DNA of 64,000 nt from Sphingomonas colocasiae (GCF_019880585.1 NZ_JAINVV010000002.1:62001-126000); one strand, 5' to 3'. Shown: positions 28,221 to 38,791, counted from the stretch's first letter. Made by a program: numbers and translations. The notes: generated by a model not told the origin, from the letters alone.

Positions 28221-29441
28221 TTACTTCCAGTCGGCCATCGCCTTTTCGAGGTTCACGCGGATCGCCTCGAAGAACTGCTCGGTCGTCATCCACGCCTGAT
28301 CGGGGCCGATCAGGATCGCGAGGTCCTTGGTCATGCCGCCGTCCTCGACGGTCTTGATGCAGATCTCCTCGAGCGTTTCGGCGAAACGCACCACATCGGG
28401 CGTGTCGTCGAACTTGCCGCGGAACTTGAGGCCGCCCGTCCACGCGAAGATCGACGCGATCGGGTTGGTGGACGTCGCCTTGCCCTGCTGGTGCATGCGG
28501 TAGTGGCGCGTGACGGTGCCGTGCGCGGCTTCCGCCTCGATCGTCTTGCCGTCGGGCGTCATCAGGACCGAGGTCATCAGGCCGAGCGAACCGAAGCCCT
28601 GCGCGACCTGGTCGGACTGGACGTCGCCGTCGTAATTCTTGCAGGCCCAGACGAAGCGGCCGTTCCACTTGAGCGCGGATGCGACCATGTCGTCGATCAG
28701 GCGATGCTCGTAGACGATGTTGGCGTCGCGGAACTTGTCCTTGAACTCGGCGTCGAACACTTCCTGGAACAGATCCTTGAAGCGGCCGTCATAAGCCTTG
28801 AGGATGGTGTTCTTGGTGGAGAGGTAGAGCGGCCATTTGCGGTCGAGCGCGTAGTTCATGCTGGCGCGCGCGAAATCCCGGATCGAATCGTCGAGATTGT
28901 ACATGCCCATCGCGACGCCCGACGACGGGAAGTCGAACACTTCCTCCTCGATCTGCTGGCCGTCCTCGCCGGTCCAAACCATCTTGAGCTTGCCGGGGCC
29001 GGGCACGCGGAAATCGGTGGCGCGATACTGGTCGCCAAAGGCGTGACGGCCGACGACGATCGGATCCGTCCAGCCCGGAATAAGGCGGGGCACGTTCTGG
29101 ATCACGATGGGCTCGCGGAAGACGACGCCACCCAGGATGTTGCGGATCGTGCCGTTGGGCGACTTCCACATCTTCTTCAGGCCGAATTCCTCGACGCGCG
29201 CCTCGTCGGGGGTGATGGTGGCGCACTTCACGCCGACGCCGTATTTCTGGATGGCCTTCGCCGCGTCGACGGTGATCTGGTCGTTGGTCTCGTCACGCTT
29301 CTCGATGCCGAGGTCGTAATATTCCAGGTCGATATCGAGATAGGGGAGGATCAGGCGTTCCCGGATCCACTGCCAGATGATTCGGGTCATTTCGTCGCCG
29401 TCGATCTCGACGACGGGAGTTTTCACCTTGATCTTCGCCAT
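28221..29441 (-). CDS. icd: NADP-dependent isocitrate dehydrogenase
   Basis: Oxidative decarboxylation of isocitrate to 2-oxoglutarate in the TCA cycle. 406 residues of the homodimeric, eukaryote-like subfamily found in alphaproteobacteria: [36 protein letters not shown] (isocitrate-binding Ser/Asn/Arg), [23 protein letters not shown], and [17 protein letters not shown] (NADP-binding His/Arg). It is preceded by a 148-bp gap to the divergent psd and followed by a strong terminator, so it is a single-gene unit. Confidence 0.97.
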   Translation of the reverse strand: MAKIKVKTPVVEIDGDEMTRIIWQWIRERLILPYLDIDLEYYDLGIEKRDETNDQITVDAAKAIQKYGVGVKCATITPDEARVEEFGLKKMWKSPNGTIRNILGGVVFREPIVIQNVPRLIPGWTDPIVVGRHAFGDQYRATDFRVPGPGKLKMVWTGEDGQQIEEEVFDFPSSGVAMGMYNLDDSIRDFARASMNYALDRKWPLYLSTKNTILKAYDGRFKDLFQEVFDAEFKDKFRDANIVYEHRLIDDMVASALKWNGRFVWACKNYDGDVQSDQVAQGFGSLGLMTSVLMTPDGKTIEAEAAHGTVTRHYRMHQQGKATSTNPIASIFAWTGGLKFRGKFDDTPDVVRFAETLEEICIKTVEDGGMTKDLAILIGPDQAWMTTEQFFEAIRVNLEKAMADWK

Positions 29442-29589
29442 GCGTTGCTCGCTTTCTTTCCCAGGGAGTTTGCAAGCCCCCTATAGGCGCGGGCACCGGC
29501 AATCAACCGGGACGGCGTCGGGAAGGGCGCAAGGGCGCGTGCCGTACAGCAGCGTTGTCACCCGTCGGATGCCCCCTTAAAGAGAGTGG

Positions 29590-30330
29590 ATGAAGGAAAT
29601 CAAACAGCCGGAAAGCACGGCGATGGCCGGCGGCGTCAAATGGCGCTGGCCGAGTGTTCACCCGGAGGGTCGCAAATTCATCCTCATCTCGGGTGCGATC
29701 ACCGCCTTCTTCGCCTTCATGGCGTGGGAGACGCTGGCCTGGCCGATGGCCGGGATCACCCTGTGGATCGCCGCCTTTTTCCGCGATCCCGTGCGCTCGG
29801 TTCCGCGCGGCGAAGGGCTGATCATCGCGCCCGCCGACGGCATGGTGACGCTGATCCAGACCGTGCTGCCCCCGCGCGAGCTGGCAGGGGCGGGCGGGCT
29901 GGGCGATGCGCCGCTCACCCGCGTCTCGATTTTCATGAGTGTGTTCGATGTGCATATCAATCGCGCGCCGATCGGCGGCACGATCAAGCAGGTCGTCTAT
30001 ATTTCGGGCAAATTCCTCAATGCCGATCTCGACAAGGCGAGCGAGGATAACGAACGCCAGCATATCCTGGTCGAGGATCGGGACGGTGTGCGGATCGGCT
30101 TCACCCAGATCGCCGGCCTCGTCGCGCGCCGCATCATGCCGTTCGTGAAACCCGGTGACATCGTCGCGGCCGGTCAGCGCGTCGGCCTGATCCGATTCGG
30201 CAGCCGTGTCGACGTCTATCTGCCGGAGGGAACCGCGCCGCGCGTGACGCTCGGCCAGCGCTGCGTCGCAGGGGAGACCGTGCTGGGCGTGCTGGGCCGC
30301 GGAGAACCGCAGGACGCCATTCCGCAATGA
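29590..30330 (+). CDS. psd: Phosphatidylserine decarboxylase
   Basis: Makes phosphatidylethanolamine from phosphatidylserine with a pyruvoyl cofactor. The 246-residue protein is the short alphaproteobacterial type. The self-cleavage site is the Gly-Ser pair at Ser205 in [13 protein letters not shown], which would give a beta chain of about 204 residues and a 42-residue alpha chain. Also seen are [35 protein letters not shown] and two N-terminal hydrophobic stretches. The stop overlaps pssA (ATGA), placing both enzymes of the pathway in one operon. Confidence 0.95.
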   Translation: MKEIKQPESTAMAGGVKWRWPSVHPEGRKFILISGAITAFFAFMAWETLAWPMAGITLWIAAFFRDPVRSVPRGEGLIIAPADGMVTLIQTVLPPRELAGAGGLGDAPLTRVSIFMSVFDVHINRAPIGGTIKQVVYISGKFLNADLDKASEDNERQHILVEDRDGVRIGFTQIAGLVARRIMPFVKPGDIVAAGQRVGLIRFGSRVDVYLPEGTAPRVTLGQRCVAGETVLGVLGRGEPQDAIPQ

Positions 30331-31106
30331 GCGAGGAGCGCATCGCGCCGCCGCGCCGTGGCATTCCGCTGCGTGCGCTGGCCCCCAATGCGGTCACGGC
30401 GCTCGCGCTGTGCTGCGGGCTCACCGGCATCCGTTTCGGCATCGCCGGGGATTGGGAAAGGGCGGCCGCCGCGATCATCGTCGCGGGCATATTGGACGGC
30501 ATGGACGGGCGCATCGCCCGATTGCTCAAGGGGGAAAGCCGTTTCGGCGCCGAGCTCGATTCGCTGTCGGACGTGATCGCCTTCGGCGTTTCGCCTGCGA
30601 TCATCATCTATCTCTGGTCGTTGCAACATCTGCCCCAGTTCGGCTGGGTGCTGGCGCTTGCCCATGCCGTGTGCTGTGCGCTTCGCCTCGCCCGCTTCAA
30701 CGCCAATATCGACGCCACGGAACAGCCGCATAAATCGGCTGGCTTCTTGACCGGCGTGCCGGCGCCGGCCGGAGCGGGGCTTGCCCTGCTGCCGATGTTC
30801 GTATGGCTGTGGCTGGGCGAACCGGCTGCCGTGATGCGCGAAGTCTGGGTGGTCGCGCCCTGGCTGGTCTTCGTCGCGTTCCTGATGATCTCGAACGTCG
30901 CGACCTTCAGCTGGTCATCACTCCGCTTGCGCCGGAACATCCGGCTGGAAGCGATCGCCATTGTCGGATTGCTCGGTGCGGCGTTGCTGTCCGCGCCCTG
31001 GGCCACCCTGTCCGCGATCAGCGTGCTCTATGTCGCGATGATCCCGTTCGGCGTACGCAGCTATGCCAAGGTCAGGCGGCTGCGCGCCGGATCTGCTGCC
31101 GGCTAG
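30327..31106 (+). CDS. pssA: CDP-diacylglycerol-serine O-phosphatidyltransferase
   Basis: Makes phosphatidylserine from CDP-diacylglycerol and serine, the substrate for Psd encoded just upstream. The 259 residues contain the CDP-alcohol phosphotransferase signature DG-x2-AR-x8-G-x3-D-x3-D in [20 protein letters not shown] and LDSLSD, with multiple hydrophobic helices on either side. It overlaps psd by 4 bp. Its last 35 bp overlap the 3' end of a small gene on the other strand. Confidence 0.95.
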   Translation: MSEERIAPPRRGIPLRALAPNAVTALALCCGLTGIRFGIAGDWERAAAAIIVAGILDGMDGRIARLLKGESRFGAELDSLSDVIAFGVSPAIIIYLWSLQHLPQFGWVLALAHAVCCALRLARFNANIDATEQPHKSAGFLTGVPAPAGAGLALLPMFVWLWLGEPAAVMREVWVVAPWLVFVAFLMISNVATFSWSSLRLRRNIRLEAIAIVGLLGAALLSAPWATLSAISVLYVAMIPFGVRSYAKVRRLRAGSAAG

Positions 31107-31302
31107 GAACGGGGCGATAGGTGCGGGCCTTCGGCCGCATGCGCACGACATGGCGGGAGACCACCTGCGCGCGGTGGGGAATCTGCTCACCGGCAAGCGC
31201 CGCCAGGATCGCATCCCAGCGATCGACCAGCGTGAAGACGATGACGCCAAGGCCGGTCATCAGTCCGGCGACGAACAGCAAATAAGACGCGAACCCAGCC
31301 AT
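31072..31302 (-). CDS. Small single-pass membrane protein, LexA-controlled (unknown function)
   Basis: A 76-residue protein not recognised as a named family. Residues 4-26 form one hydrophobic helix (YLLFVAGLMTGLGVIVFTLV); the rest is hydrophilic and strongly basic ([20 protein letters not shown]). A perfect AGGAGG sits 6 nt before the ATG. Upstream on the same strand is a consensus-like promoter with a LexA box inside its spacer (31398-31426), and a 7-bp perfect hairpin (31324-31338) lies in the leader. An SOS-induced membrane peptide resembles in concept the Caulobacter division inhibitors SidA and DidA; sequence homology is not claimed. The gene's 3' end overlaps pssA. Confidence 0.72.
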   Translation of the reverse strand: MAGFASYLLFVAGLMTGLGVIVFTLVDRWDAILAALAGEQIPHRAQVVSRHVVRMRPKARTYRPVPSRQQIRRAAA

Positions 31303-31397
31303 TGCGATCCTCCTGCATCTCCGGTCCGCCAGGCGGACACGGGGCCGGAACTGCTGCGGACAACGCGATTGCGTGCCGATTTGTTCCGGTTTCATCG

Positions 31398-31426
31398 CTT
31401 ATGTTCTTGATTTGTTCCGTTGTCAA
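31398..31426 (-). promoter_or_regulatory. Promoter with embedded LexA box for the 76-aa membrane protein
   Basis: On the minus strand: -35 TTGACA (31421-31426), a 17-nt spacer, and -10 CATAAG (31398-31403). The spacer carries GAAC-N7-GAAC (31403-31417), i.e. GTTC-N7-GTTC on the plus strand, so LexA would block the promoter. The predicted start is near 31391, giving a leader of about 90 nt. Confidence 0.75.
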
Positions 31427-31440
31427 GCGGCCCCCCGGGC

Positions 31441-31562
31441 TTGATTTCCACTCGGTACGGCGCTAAGCGCCCCGCCCATCCCACATGGGAAGCGCACATA
31501 CCGGTGCCGTGGCCTGTTCACGGTTCTTGCTTCCCAGCGGACCAACCGGAAGGAGAAAGACC
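31441..31562 (+). promoter_or_regulatory. rpsB promoter and leader
   Basis: A candidate promoter TTGATT-N17-TAAGCG (31441-31469) is followed by a leader of about 90 nt with short hairpins (such as ccgtg/cacgg) before GGAAGGAG and the rpsB ATG. The leader might carry S2 autoregulation, as known for rpsB in other bacteria; this is inference. Confidence 0.45.
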
Positions 31563-32372
31563 ATGGCGGCACCTGTCGTCACCATTCAGCAATTGATCGA
31601 GGCCGGCGCGCATTTCGGCCACCAGACCCACCGCTGGAACCCCAAGATGAAGCCGTACATCTTCGGCGACCGTAACGGGGTGCACATCATCGACCTGTCG
31701 CAGACCGTGCCGCTGTTCGCGCGCGCGCTCGACTTCATCGACCAGACCGTTGCCCGTGGCGGCAAGGTGCTGTTCGTCGGCACCAAGCGCCAGGCGCAGG
31801 AGCCGATCGCCGAGGCCGCCCGTCGCGCGGGCCAGCATTATGTCAACCATCGCTGGCTGGGCGGCATGCTCACCAACTGGAAGACGATCAGCAACTCGAT
31901 CAAGCGCTTCAAGGCACTTGAGGAGCAGCTTTCGGGCGACACGCACGGCCTGACCAAGAAGGAAGTGCTGCAGCTCACCCGTGAGCGCGACAAGTTCGAG
32001 CTGTCGCTCGGCGGTATCCGCGACATGGGCGGCATTCCCGACGTGATGTTCGTGATCGACGCCAACAAGGAAGAGCTGGCGATCAAGGAAGCCAACACGC
32101 TCGGCATCCCCGTCGTCGCGATCCTCGATTCGAACGTGTCGCCCGACGGTATCGCGTTCCCGGTTCCGGCGAACGATGACGCCAGCCGCGCCATCCGCCT
32201 TTACTGCGACGCCGTCGCCGCTGCCGCGACCCGTGGCAACCAGGGCGCTGCCCAGGCGCGTGGCCAGGACATCGGCGCCTTCGCCGTGCCGCCGGCCGAG
32301 CCCGCGCTGACCGAGGACCAGCAGGTTCCGGCCGCCGCTGCCGCGGAGACCGAGGTTCAGAGCGACGCCTGA
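31563..32372 (+). CDS. rpsB: 30S ribosomal protein S2
   Basis: Small-subunit protein S2, 269 residues. The family signatures are clear: [77 protein letters not shown] and [11 protein letters not shown]. An Ala/Glu-rich C-terminal tail follows, as in other alphaproteobacteria. The ATG at 31563 has a strong GGAAGGAG. It heads the rpsB-tsf-pyrH-frr cluster. Confidence 0.98.
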   Translation: MAAPVVTIQQLIEAGAHFGHQTHRWNPKMKPYIFGDRNGVHIIDLSQTVPLFARALDFIDQTVARGGKVLFVGTKRQAQEPIAEAARRAGQHYVNHRWLGGMLTNWKTISNSIKRFKALEEQLSGDTHGLTKKEVLQLTRERDKFELSLGGIRDMGGIPDVMFVIDANKEELAIKEANTLGIPVVAILDSNVSPDGIAFPVPANDDASRAIRLYCDAVAAAATRGNQGAAQARGQDIGAFAVPPAEPALTEDQQVPAAAAAETEVQSDA

Positions 32373-32454
32373 GCGTCGTCTGACTGAAATATTGGCGGGG
32401 TAGGGCGCTTCACGGCGCCCGCCTCCATTCAACCGATCTGAAAAGGAAGAGACC

Positions 32455-33381
32455 ATGGCGGAAATCACTGCCGCACTCGTGAAGGAGCTGCGCGACCGCA
32501 GCGGCGCGGGCATGATGGATTGCAAAAAGGCGCTCGCCGAAACCAACGGCGACATCGAGGCCGCGATCGACTGGCTGCGCACCAAGGGCCTGGCCGCCGC
32601 CGCGAAGAAGGCGGGCCGCACCGCCGCTGAAGGTCTGGTGGGCGTCGCTGTCGCCGGCACCAAGGGCGCTGCCGTCGAGGTCAATTCCGAGACCGACTTC
32701 GTCGCCAAGAACGAGCAGTTCCAGGAATTCGTCGGCACCGTCGCGAAGCTGTCGCTCGACGCCAATGGCGATATCGACGCGCTGGCCGCCGCCGCTTTCG
32801 GCAATGGCGAGACCGTCGCCGAGAAGCTGACCAGCAACATCGCCACGATCGGCGAGAACCAGAATCTGCGTCGCACGCGCGCGCTGTCGGTCGATCAGGG
32901 CGCCGTCGTCTCCTATGTCCATAACGCCGCGGCGCCGGGCATGGGCAAGATCGGCGTGCTCGTCGCGCTCGAGAGCGCCGCGCCGGCCGACAAGCTCGAA
33001 GCGCTGGGCAAGCAACTGGCGATGCACATCGCCGCCGCTTTCCCGCTGGCGCTGAACGAAGATGGCCTGGATTCGGCGATGGTCGAGCGCGAACGCGCGA
33101 TCGCCACCGAAAAGGCCGCCGAATCGGGCAAGCCCGCCGAGATCGTCGCCAAGATGGTCGAGGGTTCGATCGCGAAGTTCCGCAAGGAAAACGCTCTGCT
33201 CAGCCAGCTCTTCGTCATGGACAACAAGACGAAGATCTCGGACGTCGTCGCCGCCGCCGGCAAGGAAGCCGGTAGCGAGATCGTCCTCAAGGACTATGTC
33301 CGTTTCCAGCTCGGCGAAGGCATCGAGAAGGAAACCAGCGACTTCGCCGCCGAAGTCGCCGCGGCTGCAGGCGTCGCCTAA
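32455..33381 (+). CDS. tsf: Elongation factor Ts
   Basis: Guanine-nucleotide exchange factor for EF-Tu. 308 residues: UBA-like N-terminus ([20 protein letters not shown]), the EF-Tu-contact core with [19 protein letters not shown], and the dimerisation part. AAAAGGAAGAG precedes the ATG. The 82-bp gap after rpsB holds a small hairpin (ggcgc / gcgcc) that could reduce readthrough. Confidence 0.98.
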   Translation: MAEITAALVKELRDRSGAGMMDCKKALAETNGDIEAAIDWLRTKGLAAAAKKAGRTAAEGLVGVAVAGTKGAAVEVNSETDFVAKNEQFQEFVGTVAKLSLDANGDIDALAAAAFGNGETVAEKLTSNIATIGENQNLRRTRALSVDQGAVVSYVHNAAAPGMGKIGVLVALESAAPADKLEALGKQLAMHIAAAFPLALNEDGLDSAMVERERAIATEKAAESGKPAEIVAKMVEGSIAKFRKENALLSQLFVMDNKTKISDVVAAAGKEAGSEIVLKDYVRFQLGEGIEKETSDFAAEVAAAAGVA

Positions 33382-33394
33382 ATCGCGCATTTCC

Positions 33395-33430
33395 CGCGCG
33401 CCATCTCCGTTGGTTCGGGGGTGGCGCGCG
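33395..33430 (+). terminator. Hairpin after tsf
   Basis: Perfect 9-bp stem CGCGCGCCA / TGGCGCGCG with an 18-nt loop, 13 bp after the tsf stop. No T-run is present, so it may be partial or Rho-linked. A promoter for pyrH may follow it. Confidence 0.5.
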
Positions 33431-33540
33431 GATGCAGCATGGCTGCACAAAAAATCCACCAATAGCCACACTTGGCTTTGGGGCGCGGGCTGACTAAGGT
33501 CCGCGCCACTTTCCTGTCCTGATCGGAATATTTGGCGCTG

Positions 33541-34266
33541 ATGACCCGGCAACGCTTCAATCGCATCCTGCTCAAGCTCTCGGGCGAGGTGCTGATGGGG
33601 CAGGGGCAATTCGGTATCGACCCCGGCACCGTCGCTCGCGTCGCGGGCGAGATCAAGGCGGCGCGGGAGGACGGATTCGAACTCTGCATCGTCGTCGGCG
33701 GCGGCAACATCTTCCGTGGCCTGGCTGCGGCCGATGCCGGTTTCGAGCGTACCAGCGCCGATTATATGGGCATGCTCGCGACGGTGATGAACGCGCTGGC
33801 GGTTCAGAACGCGCTTGAGCAGATCGGCGTCGACACCCGCGTCCAGTCCGCCATTCCGATGAGCACGGTGTGCGAGCCCTTCATCCGCAGGCGCGCCGAG
33901 CGGCATCTGGAGAAGGGCCGCGTGGTCATCTTCGCGGCCGGCACCGGTAATCCCTATTTTACGACCGACAGCGCGGCGGCGCTGCGTGCCGCCGAAATGA
34001 AGTGCGACGCACTGTTCAAGGGCACGTCGGTCGATGGCGTCTATGATGCCGATCCCAAGAAGGTCGCAACCGCGACCCGTTATGAAACAGTCACTTTCAA
34101 CAAGGTCCTGTCGGACGATCTGAAGGTGATGGATGCCAGCGCGGTGGCGCTGTGCCGCGACAACAATATCCCGATCGTGGTCTTCAACATTCGCGACGAG
34201 GGCAATCTGGCCCGCGTGCTTGCGGGTGATGGAACCGCCACGATCGTTCAGAACGAGAAAGGATGA
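33541..34266 (+). CDS. pyrH: UMP kinase
   Basis: Phosphorylates UMP to UDP; bacterial hexameric amino-acid-kinase fold. 241 residues: [20 protein letters not shown] (ATP/UMP site), [59 protein letters not shown]. The ATG at 33541 is preferred over the TTG three codons upstream. It sits 3 bp before frr, so both are probably cotranscribed. Confidence 0.97.
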   Translation: MTRQRFNRILLKLSGEVLMGQGQFGIDPGTVARVAGEIKAAREDGFELCIVVGGGNIFRGLAAADAGFERTSADYMGMLATVMNALAVQNALEQIGVDTRVQSAIPMSTVCEPFIRRRAERHLEKGRVVIFAAGTGNPYFTTDSAAALRAAEMKCDALFKGTSVDGVYDADPKKVATATRYETVTFNKVLSDDLKVMDASAVALCRDNNIPIVVFNIRDEGNLARVLAGDGTATIVQNEKG

Positions 34267-34269
34267 CCG

Positions 34270-34827
34270 ATGCCCGCCTATGACAAGGCCGATCTGGAGC
34301 GCCGCATGCACGGTGCTGTCGAATCGCTGAAGCACGATCTGGGCGGCCTGCGGACCGGCCGTGCATCCGCATCGCTGCTCGATCCGGTGACCGTGGAGGT
34401 CTATGGCGCGCATATGCCGCTCAACCAGGTGGCGACGGTCTCGGTGCCCGAGCCGCGCATGATCTCGGTCCAGGTGTGGGATCGCAGCAATGTCGGCCCC
34501 ACCGACAAGGCGATCCGCTCCGCCGGCCTTGGCCTCAATCCGATCGTCGACGGACAGACGCTGCGTCTGCCGATCCCCGATCTGACCGAGGAACGGCGCA
34601 AGGAACTTGCGAAGCTTGCCGGCCAATATGCTGAAAAGGCACGGATTGCGGCGCGCAATGTGCGCCGCGACGGCATGGACAGCCTGAAGACCGACGAAAA
34701 GAAGCACGAGATCAGCGAGGATGAGCGCAAGCGCCTCGAGACCGAGGTGCAGAAGCTTACCGACAGCACGATCGGCGAGATCGACGCCGCAGCGCAGGCC
34801 AAGGAAAAGGAAATCCTCGGTCAGTGA
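34270..34827 (+). CDS. frr: Ribosome recycling factor
   Basis: Splits post-termination ribosomes together with EF-G. 185 residues, the full family length: three-helix bundle with [45 protein letters not shown], and [28 protein letters not shown]. The stop overlaps the GTG start of uppS (GTGA), indicating coupled translation. Confidence 0.97.
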   Translation: MPAYDKADLERRMHGAVESLKHDLGGLRTGRASASLLDPVTVEVYGAHMPLNQVATVSVPEPRMISVQVWDRSNVGPTDKAIRSAGLGLNPIVDGQTLRLPIPDLTEERRKELAKLAGQYAEKARIAARNVRRDGMDSLKTDEKKHEISEDERKRLETEVQKLTDSTIGEIDAAAQAKEKEILGQ

Positions 34828-35570
34828 ATCAGGCGGTCGCCAAAGCCGATCCAGCCTCGGCGGCGGGTAAGGGCGGTGCGCCGCGCCATGTCGCCATCAT
34901 CATGGACGGCAACGGCCGCTGGGCGAAGAAGCGGCTGCTGCCGCGCGTCGCGGGTCATAAGCAAGGCGTGGAGGCGGCTCGACGCACGGTTCGCGCGGCG
35001 GGCGATCTCGGCATCGAGGTGCTGACGCTCTACGCCTTCTCCTCGGAGAACTGGCGTCGCCCGGCCAGCGAAATCGGCGATCTGATGGGGCTGCTCCGCC
35101 GCTTCATCATCGACGATATCGACGAACTGGCCGAGGCGGGCGTACGGCTGCGCGTGATCGGCGACTATCGTGCGCTGTCCCCCGATATCGTCTCGCTGAT
35201 CGACTCGGCGATCGCCCGTACGGCGGAGAATAGCCGGACGACACTCGTGATCGCGCTCAATTACGGCGCGCAGGACGAACTGGTCCGCGCGATCCGCAGC
35301 TTCGCAGCCGATGCGGTGGCGGGGCGAATCGATCCGCAGACGATCAACGATGCCGATGTCGAGGCGCGCCTCGATACGAGCGACTTGCCGCCGCTCGATC
35401 TGCTGATCCGCACATCGGGCGAAAAGCGCCTCTCGAATTTTCTCCTGTGGCAGGCCGCTTATGCCGAGCTCATGTTCGTCGACACGCTTTGGCCCGATTT
35501 CGACCGCGACGCGCTTGCCGCCGCGATCGGGCAGTTCGGCCAGCGCGAGCGGCGTTTCGGAGGGTTATGA
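34824..35570 (+). CDS. uppS: Undecaprenyl diphosphate synthase
   Basis: Cis-prenyltransferase making the C55 lipid carrier for peptidoglycan. 248 residues with [16 protein letters not shown] (catalytic Asp, diphosphate-binding loop), [27 protein letters not shown] and [20 protein letters not shown]. The GTG start at 34824 overlaps the frr stop, and the stop overlaps the cdsA ATG (ATGA). Confidence 0.97.
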   Translation: MNQAVAKADPASAAGKGGAPRHVAIIMDGNGRWAKKRLLPRVAGHKQGVEAARRTVRAAGDLGIEVLTLYAFSSENWRRPASEIGDLMGLLRRFIIDDIDELAEAGVRLRVIGDYRALSPDIVSLIDSAIARTAENSRTTLVIALNYGAQDELVRAIRSFAADAVAGRIDPQTINDADVEARLDTSDLPPLDLLIRTSGEKRLSNFLLWQAAYAELMFVDTLWPDFDRDALAAAIGQFGQRERRFGGL

Positions 35571-36379
35571 CCGCGCCCGAGCCAGCGTCTGAACCGGGAC
35601 CTGAACCGCGCAAACCTTCAGATCTTCCCCGTCGCGCGGTTGTCGGGATCATCCTGATCGCCGTCGCGGTCGCAGCGCTTTACGCGGGCGGCACCATATT
35701 CTGGATCCTGATCAGCGTCGCATCCTTGCTCATGCTCTCCGAATGGGCGGATCTCGCGGGCGCCGGCCAGTCGCAGAAGCGGATCGCGATGTTCTCCGCG
35801 TCGATCCCGCTCGCTATCATCTCGCCGCTGGCCGCCGGCCCCGGCTTCTTCGCCGTTGGCCTGATCGCGGCTGCGACCTTTTTCACCGGCATCGTTACTC
35901 AGCGCACCCAGCTTGCGGCCGGCGTCGTCTATGTCTCGTTGCCGGCGATGGCGCTGCTGTTCATCCGGGGCCAGGATAGCGGCCTGATCCTCGCTTTCTG
36001 GACGCTGGCGATCGTCTGGGCCACCGATATCGGTGCCTATTTCGCCGGCCGGTCGATCGGCGGGCCGAAACTGATGCCGGCTGTGAGCCCGAGCAAGACA
36101 TGGTCGGGGTTGGCCGGGGGCATGATCGCGGCAGTGTTCACGGGACTCGCATTCGCGCACTGGGGTGGCATTCCGCTGGGCTTGGCGCTTGCAAGCCTGG
36201 TGCTTGCCGTGGTCGCGCAAGGCGGCGATCTTTTCGAAAGCGCGCTCAAGCGCCGTGCCGGGGTGAAGGACAGCGGAACGCTGCTCCCTGGCCATGGCGG
36301 CGTGCTCGACCGGCTCGACGGCCTGGTGCCGGTCGCGCCGATGGTCGCGCTGCTCATTCTCGCAGACGGCATGTTATGA
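35567..36379 (+). CDS. cdsA: Phosphatidate cytidylyltransferase
   Basis: Forms CDP-diacylglycerol, the precursor used by PssA. A 270-residue polytopic membrane protein with the C-terminal family signature: AYFAGRSIGGPKLMPAVSPSKTW and KRRAGVKDSGTLLPGHGGVLDRLDG. The short N-terminus before the first helix is proline-rich. Start and stop both overlap neighbours by 4 bp. Confidence 0.95.
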   Translation: MTAPEPASEPGPEPRKPSDLPRRAVVGIILIAVAVAALYAGGTIFWILISVASLLMLSEWADLAGAGQSQKRIAMFSASIPLAIISPLAAGPGFFAVGLIAAATFFTGIVTQRTQLAAGVVYVSLPAMALLFIRGQDSGLILAFWTLAIVWATDIGAYFAGRSIGGPKLMPAVSPSKTWSGLAGGMIAAVFTGLAFAHWGGIPLGLALASLVLAVVAQGGDLFESALKRRAGVKDSGTLLPGHGGVLDRLDGLVPVAPMVALLILADGML

Positions 36380-37533
36380 AAAGCATCACGATATTGGGCG
36401 CCACCGGGTCGGTGGGCGGATCGACGCTCGATCTGATCGAGCGAAATCCCGAGCGGTTTCGCGTCGAGGCGCTGACCGCCAATTGCGACGTCGAGCGGCT
36501 GGCCGCCGCCGCGCGGCGGACGCGGGCAAAGCTCGCCGTCGTTGCCGACGAAACCTGCCATCGGGCGCTCAGCGATGCACTCGCGGGGACCGGCATCGAA
36601 ACGGCGGCGGGGGCCGGGGCGGTTGCCGAGGCGGCTGCCCGCCCCACGGATCTCACGATGGCGGCGATCGTCGGCTGCGCGGGGCTGCCGCCGGTGATGG
36701 AGGCGGTTCGCCGGGGCGGGACGATCGCGCTGGCCAACAAGGAGGCGCTGGTTTCGGCAGGCACGCTGATGACCGATGCCGTGCGGCGGCATCAGGCGAC
36801 GCTGCTGCCTGTCGATTCCGAACACAATGCCATCTTCCAATGTCTGGAGGGCAGCGATCTAGACAGTGTCCGTCGCATCATCCTGACCGCCAGCGGCGGG
36901 CCATTTCGCGAATGGCGCCGGGCGGACATGGCGTCGGTCACGCCTGAACAGGCGGTCAAGCATCCCAATTGGTCGATGGGCGCGAAGATCTCGATCGATT
37001 CGGCGACGATGATGAACAAGGGGCTCGAACTGGTCGAGGCGCATCACCTTTTCCCAGTGGGCTCCGAACGGATCGAAATCGTTGTCCATCCCCAGTCGGT
37101 CATCCATTCGATGGTCGATTATGTCGACGGTTCGGTGCTGGCGCAGCTCGGCACGCCCGATATGCGCACGCCGATCGCATATGCGCTCGCCTGGCCGGCG
37201 CGCATGGGAACGCCGTGCGAACCGCTGGATCTGACGACGCTGGGGCGGCTGGATTTCGAAAAGCCCGATATGGAGCGTTTTCCCGCTCTGGCGGTGGCGA
37301 GAGACGCGTTGGAAGGCAGCGCCGCGCGCCCCGCGATCCTCAACGCGGCGAACGAAGTCGCCGTCCGCGCCTTTCTCGATCGCCGGATCGGCTTTCTCGA
37401 TATCGTGGCGGTTGTGGTGGACACGCTGGAGCGCTATGACCCTGCGGACCCCGCGACGCTCGAAGAGGTGTTCGCGATTGACCGCGAAGCGCGCATTCTG
37501 GCCGAAGAGGGCCTCAAGACACATTGCCTGTGA
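36376..37533 (+). CDS. dxr: 1-deoxy-D-xylulose 5-phosphate reductoisomerase
   Basis: Second step of the MEP isoprenoid pathway, supplying the substrate line for UppS nearby. 385 residues: NADPH site SITILGATGSVGGSTLDLI, LANKEALVSAG, metal and substrate site PVDSEHNAIFQCLEG, TASGGPFREW, HPNWSMGAKISIDSATMMNKGLE, and IAYALAWPARM. The ATG at 36376 overlaps the cdsA stop. Confidence 0.97.
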   Translation: MKSITILGATGSVGGSTLDLIERNPERFRVEALTANCDVERLAAAARRTRAKLAVVADETCHRALSDALAGTGIETAAGAGAVAEAAARPTDLTMAAIVGCAGLPPVMEAVRRGGTIALANKEALVSAGTLMTDAVRRHQATLLPVDSEHNAIFQCLEGSDLDSVRRIILTASGGPFREWRRADMASVTPEQAVKHPNWSMGAKISIDSATMMNKGLELVEAHHLFPVGSERIEIVVHPQSVIHSMVDYVDGSVLAQLGTPDMRTPIAYALAWPARMGTPCEPLDLTTLGRLDFEKPDMERFPALAVARDALEGSAARPAILNAANEVAVRAFLDRRIGFLDIVAVVVDTLERYDPADPATLEEVFAIDREARILAEEGLKTHCL

Positions 37534-38663
37534 CTGAAAACCCTGGAATTCCGCTGACGATCCTGGCCTTTCTGCTGGTCATCGGGCCGCTCGTCTTCGT
37601 GCACGAGCTTGGCCATTATTTCGTCGCCCGCTGGTTCGGCGTGAAGATCGAGGCCTTCTCGATCGGTTTCGGCCGGGAGATCAAGGGCTGGACCGACAAG
37701 CGCGGCACACGCTGGAAGCTCGCATGGCTGCCTTTGGGGGGCTATGTGCGTTTCGCGGGCGACATGAACGCGGTCAGCCAGCCATCGCCCGATTGGCTGG
37801 CGCTGCCGCCGCAGGAACGCGCGCGGACCTTCCAGGCCAAGCCGGTCTGGCAGCGCGCATTGATCGTGTTCGCAGGACCGGCGATCAACTTCCTGTTCGC
37901 CTTCCTGATCCTGATGGGTTTTGCGCTGGCCTATGGCGAAAGCCGGACCCTGCCGGTCGCAGAGCAGGTTGTCGCCGGATCGGCGGCCGCGAAGGGCGGC
38001 ATGATCACGGGGGACCGGGTGATCGCGATCGATGGGCGATCGATGGCGGTGTTCGACGATGTGGCGGGCTATGTGCGGATGCGGCCGAACGAGCATATGG
38101 CGGTGCGGATCGAGCGCGACGGGGCGGTTCGTACGCTCGATATCGTCGCCGGCGTGCGATTCGAGGAGGATCGGTTCGGCAATCGCCACGCATTGGGCCA
38201 GCTCGGCATCATCAATGCGCGGCCGGTGATCGAGCCGGTTTCGCTGATCGAGGCACCAGGCGTCGCGGCGTCGCGAATCAAGAGCATCCTGACGATGATG
38301 GTCGATGGAATCGGTCAGATCATCACCGGACGGCGCTCCGTGAAGGAGCTTGGCGGACCGCTCAAGATCGCGCAGGCTTCGGGAGAGATGGCGTCGATCG
38401 GGCCGGAGACCTTCATCTGGTTCGTCGCGCTCATCTCGATTAATCTGGGATTCATCAACCTGTTGCCAGTTCCAATGCTGGATGGCGGACATTTGCTTTT
38501 CTACGCGATCGAAGCGGTTCGGCGGAAACCCGTCGGCGCGGTGGCTCAGGAATGGGCGTTCCGTTCGGGCATGCTCGCGTTGCTGGCGCTGATGATGTTC
38601 GTCACCTTCAACGATTTGTCGTCTTTCGGTGTCTGGGAAAGCCTGTCGCGCTTGATCGGTTGA
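37530..38663 (+). CDS. rseP: RIP zinc metalloprotease RseP
   Basis: Site-2 intramembrane protease that in other bacteria releases sigma-E by cutting its anti-sigma factor. 377 residues: HELGH zinc motif in the first membrane helix (PLVFVHELGHYFVARWFGVK), a PDZ domain (EQVVAGSAAAKGGMITGDRVIAIDG), and the second metal motif LLPVPMLDGGHLLFYAIEAV. The GTG at 37530 overlaps the dxr stop; a TTG two codons upstream is an alternative. Confidence 0.95.
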   Translation: MTENPGIPLTILAFLLVIGPLVFVHELGHYFVARWFGVKIEAFSIGFGREIKGWTDKRGTRWKLAWLPLGGYVRFAGDMNAVSQPSPDWLALPPQERARTFQAKPVWQRALIVFAGPAINFLFAFLILMGFALAYGESRTLPVAEQVVAGSAAAKGGMITGDRVIAIDGRSMAVFDDVAGYVRMRPNEHMAVRIERDGAVRTLDIVAGVRFEEDRFGNRHALGQLGIINARPVIEPVSLIEAPGVAASRIKSILTMMVDGIGQIITGRRSVKELGGPLKIAQASGEMASIGPETFIWFVALISINLGFINLLPVPMLDGGHLLFYAIEAVRRKPVGAVAQEWAFRSGMLALLALMMFVTFNDLSSFGVWESLSRLIG

Positions 38664-38703
38664 CGGTGATCGGGCAGGGCAGTGCGCTGCTGGTGGATCA
38701 TAT

Positions 38704-38729
38704 CCACTGAAAGCATCTGCTTTCGGTGG
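38704..38729 (+). terminator. Hairpin between rseP and bamA
   Basis: ccactgaaagc / gctttcggtgg form an 11-bp stem (one G-U) with a 4-nt loop. No T-run follows. It could be an attenuator between the isoprenoid/lipid part and the outer-membrane part of the cluster. Confidence 0.45.
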
Positions 38730-38791
38730 TGGGGCGATCCGCTAAACCAAGGTTCAGCCGCCGGCGGGGCGGTGCGTTATTTCAGGGTAGG

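Noticed and set aside
31302-31395. Longer version of the LexA-controlled protein starting at ATG 31395
   Set aside because: That ATG lies upstream of the predicted transcription start and lacks a ribosome-binding site; the ATG at 31302 has a perfect AGGAGG and begins the membrane helix properly.
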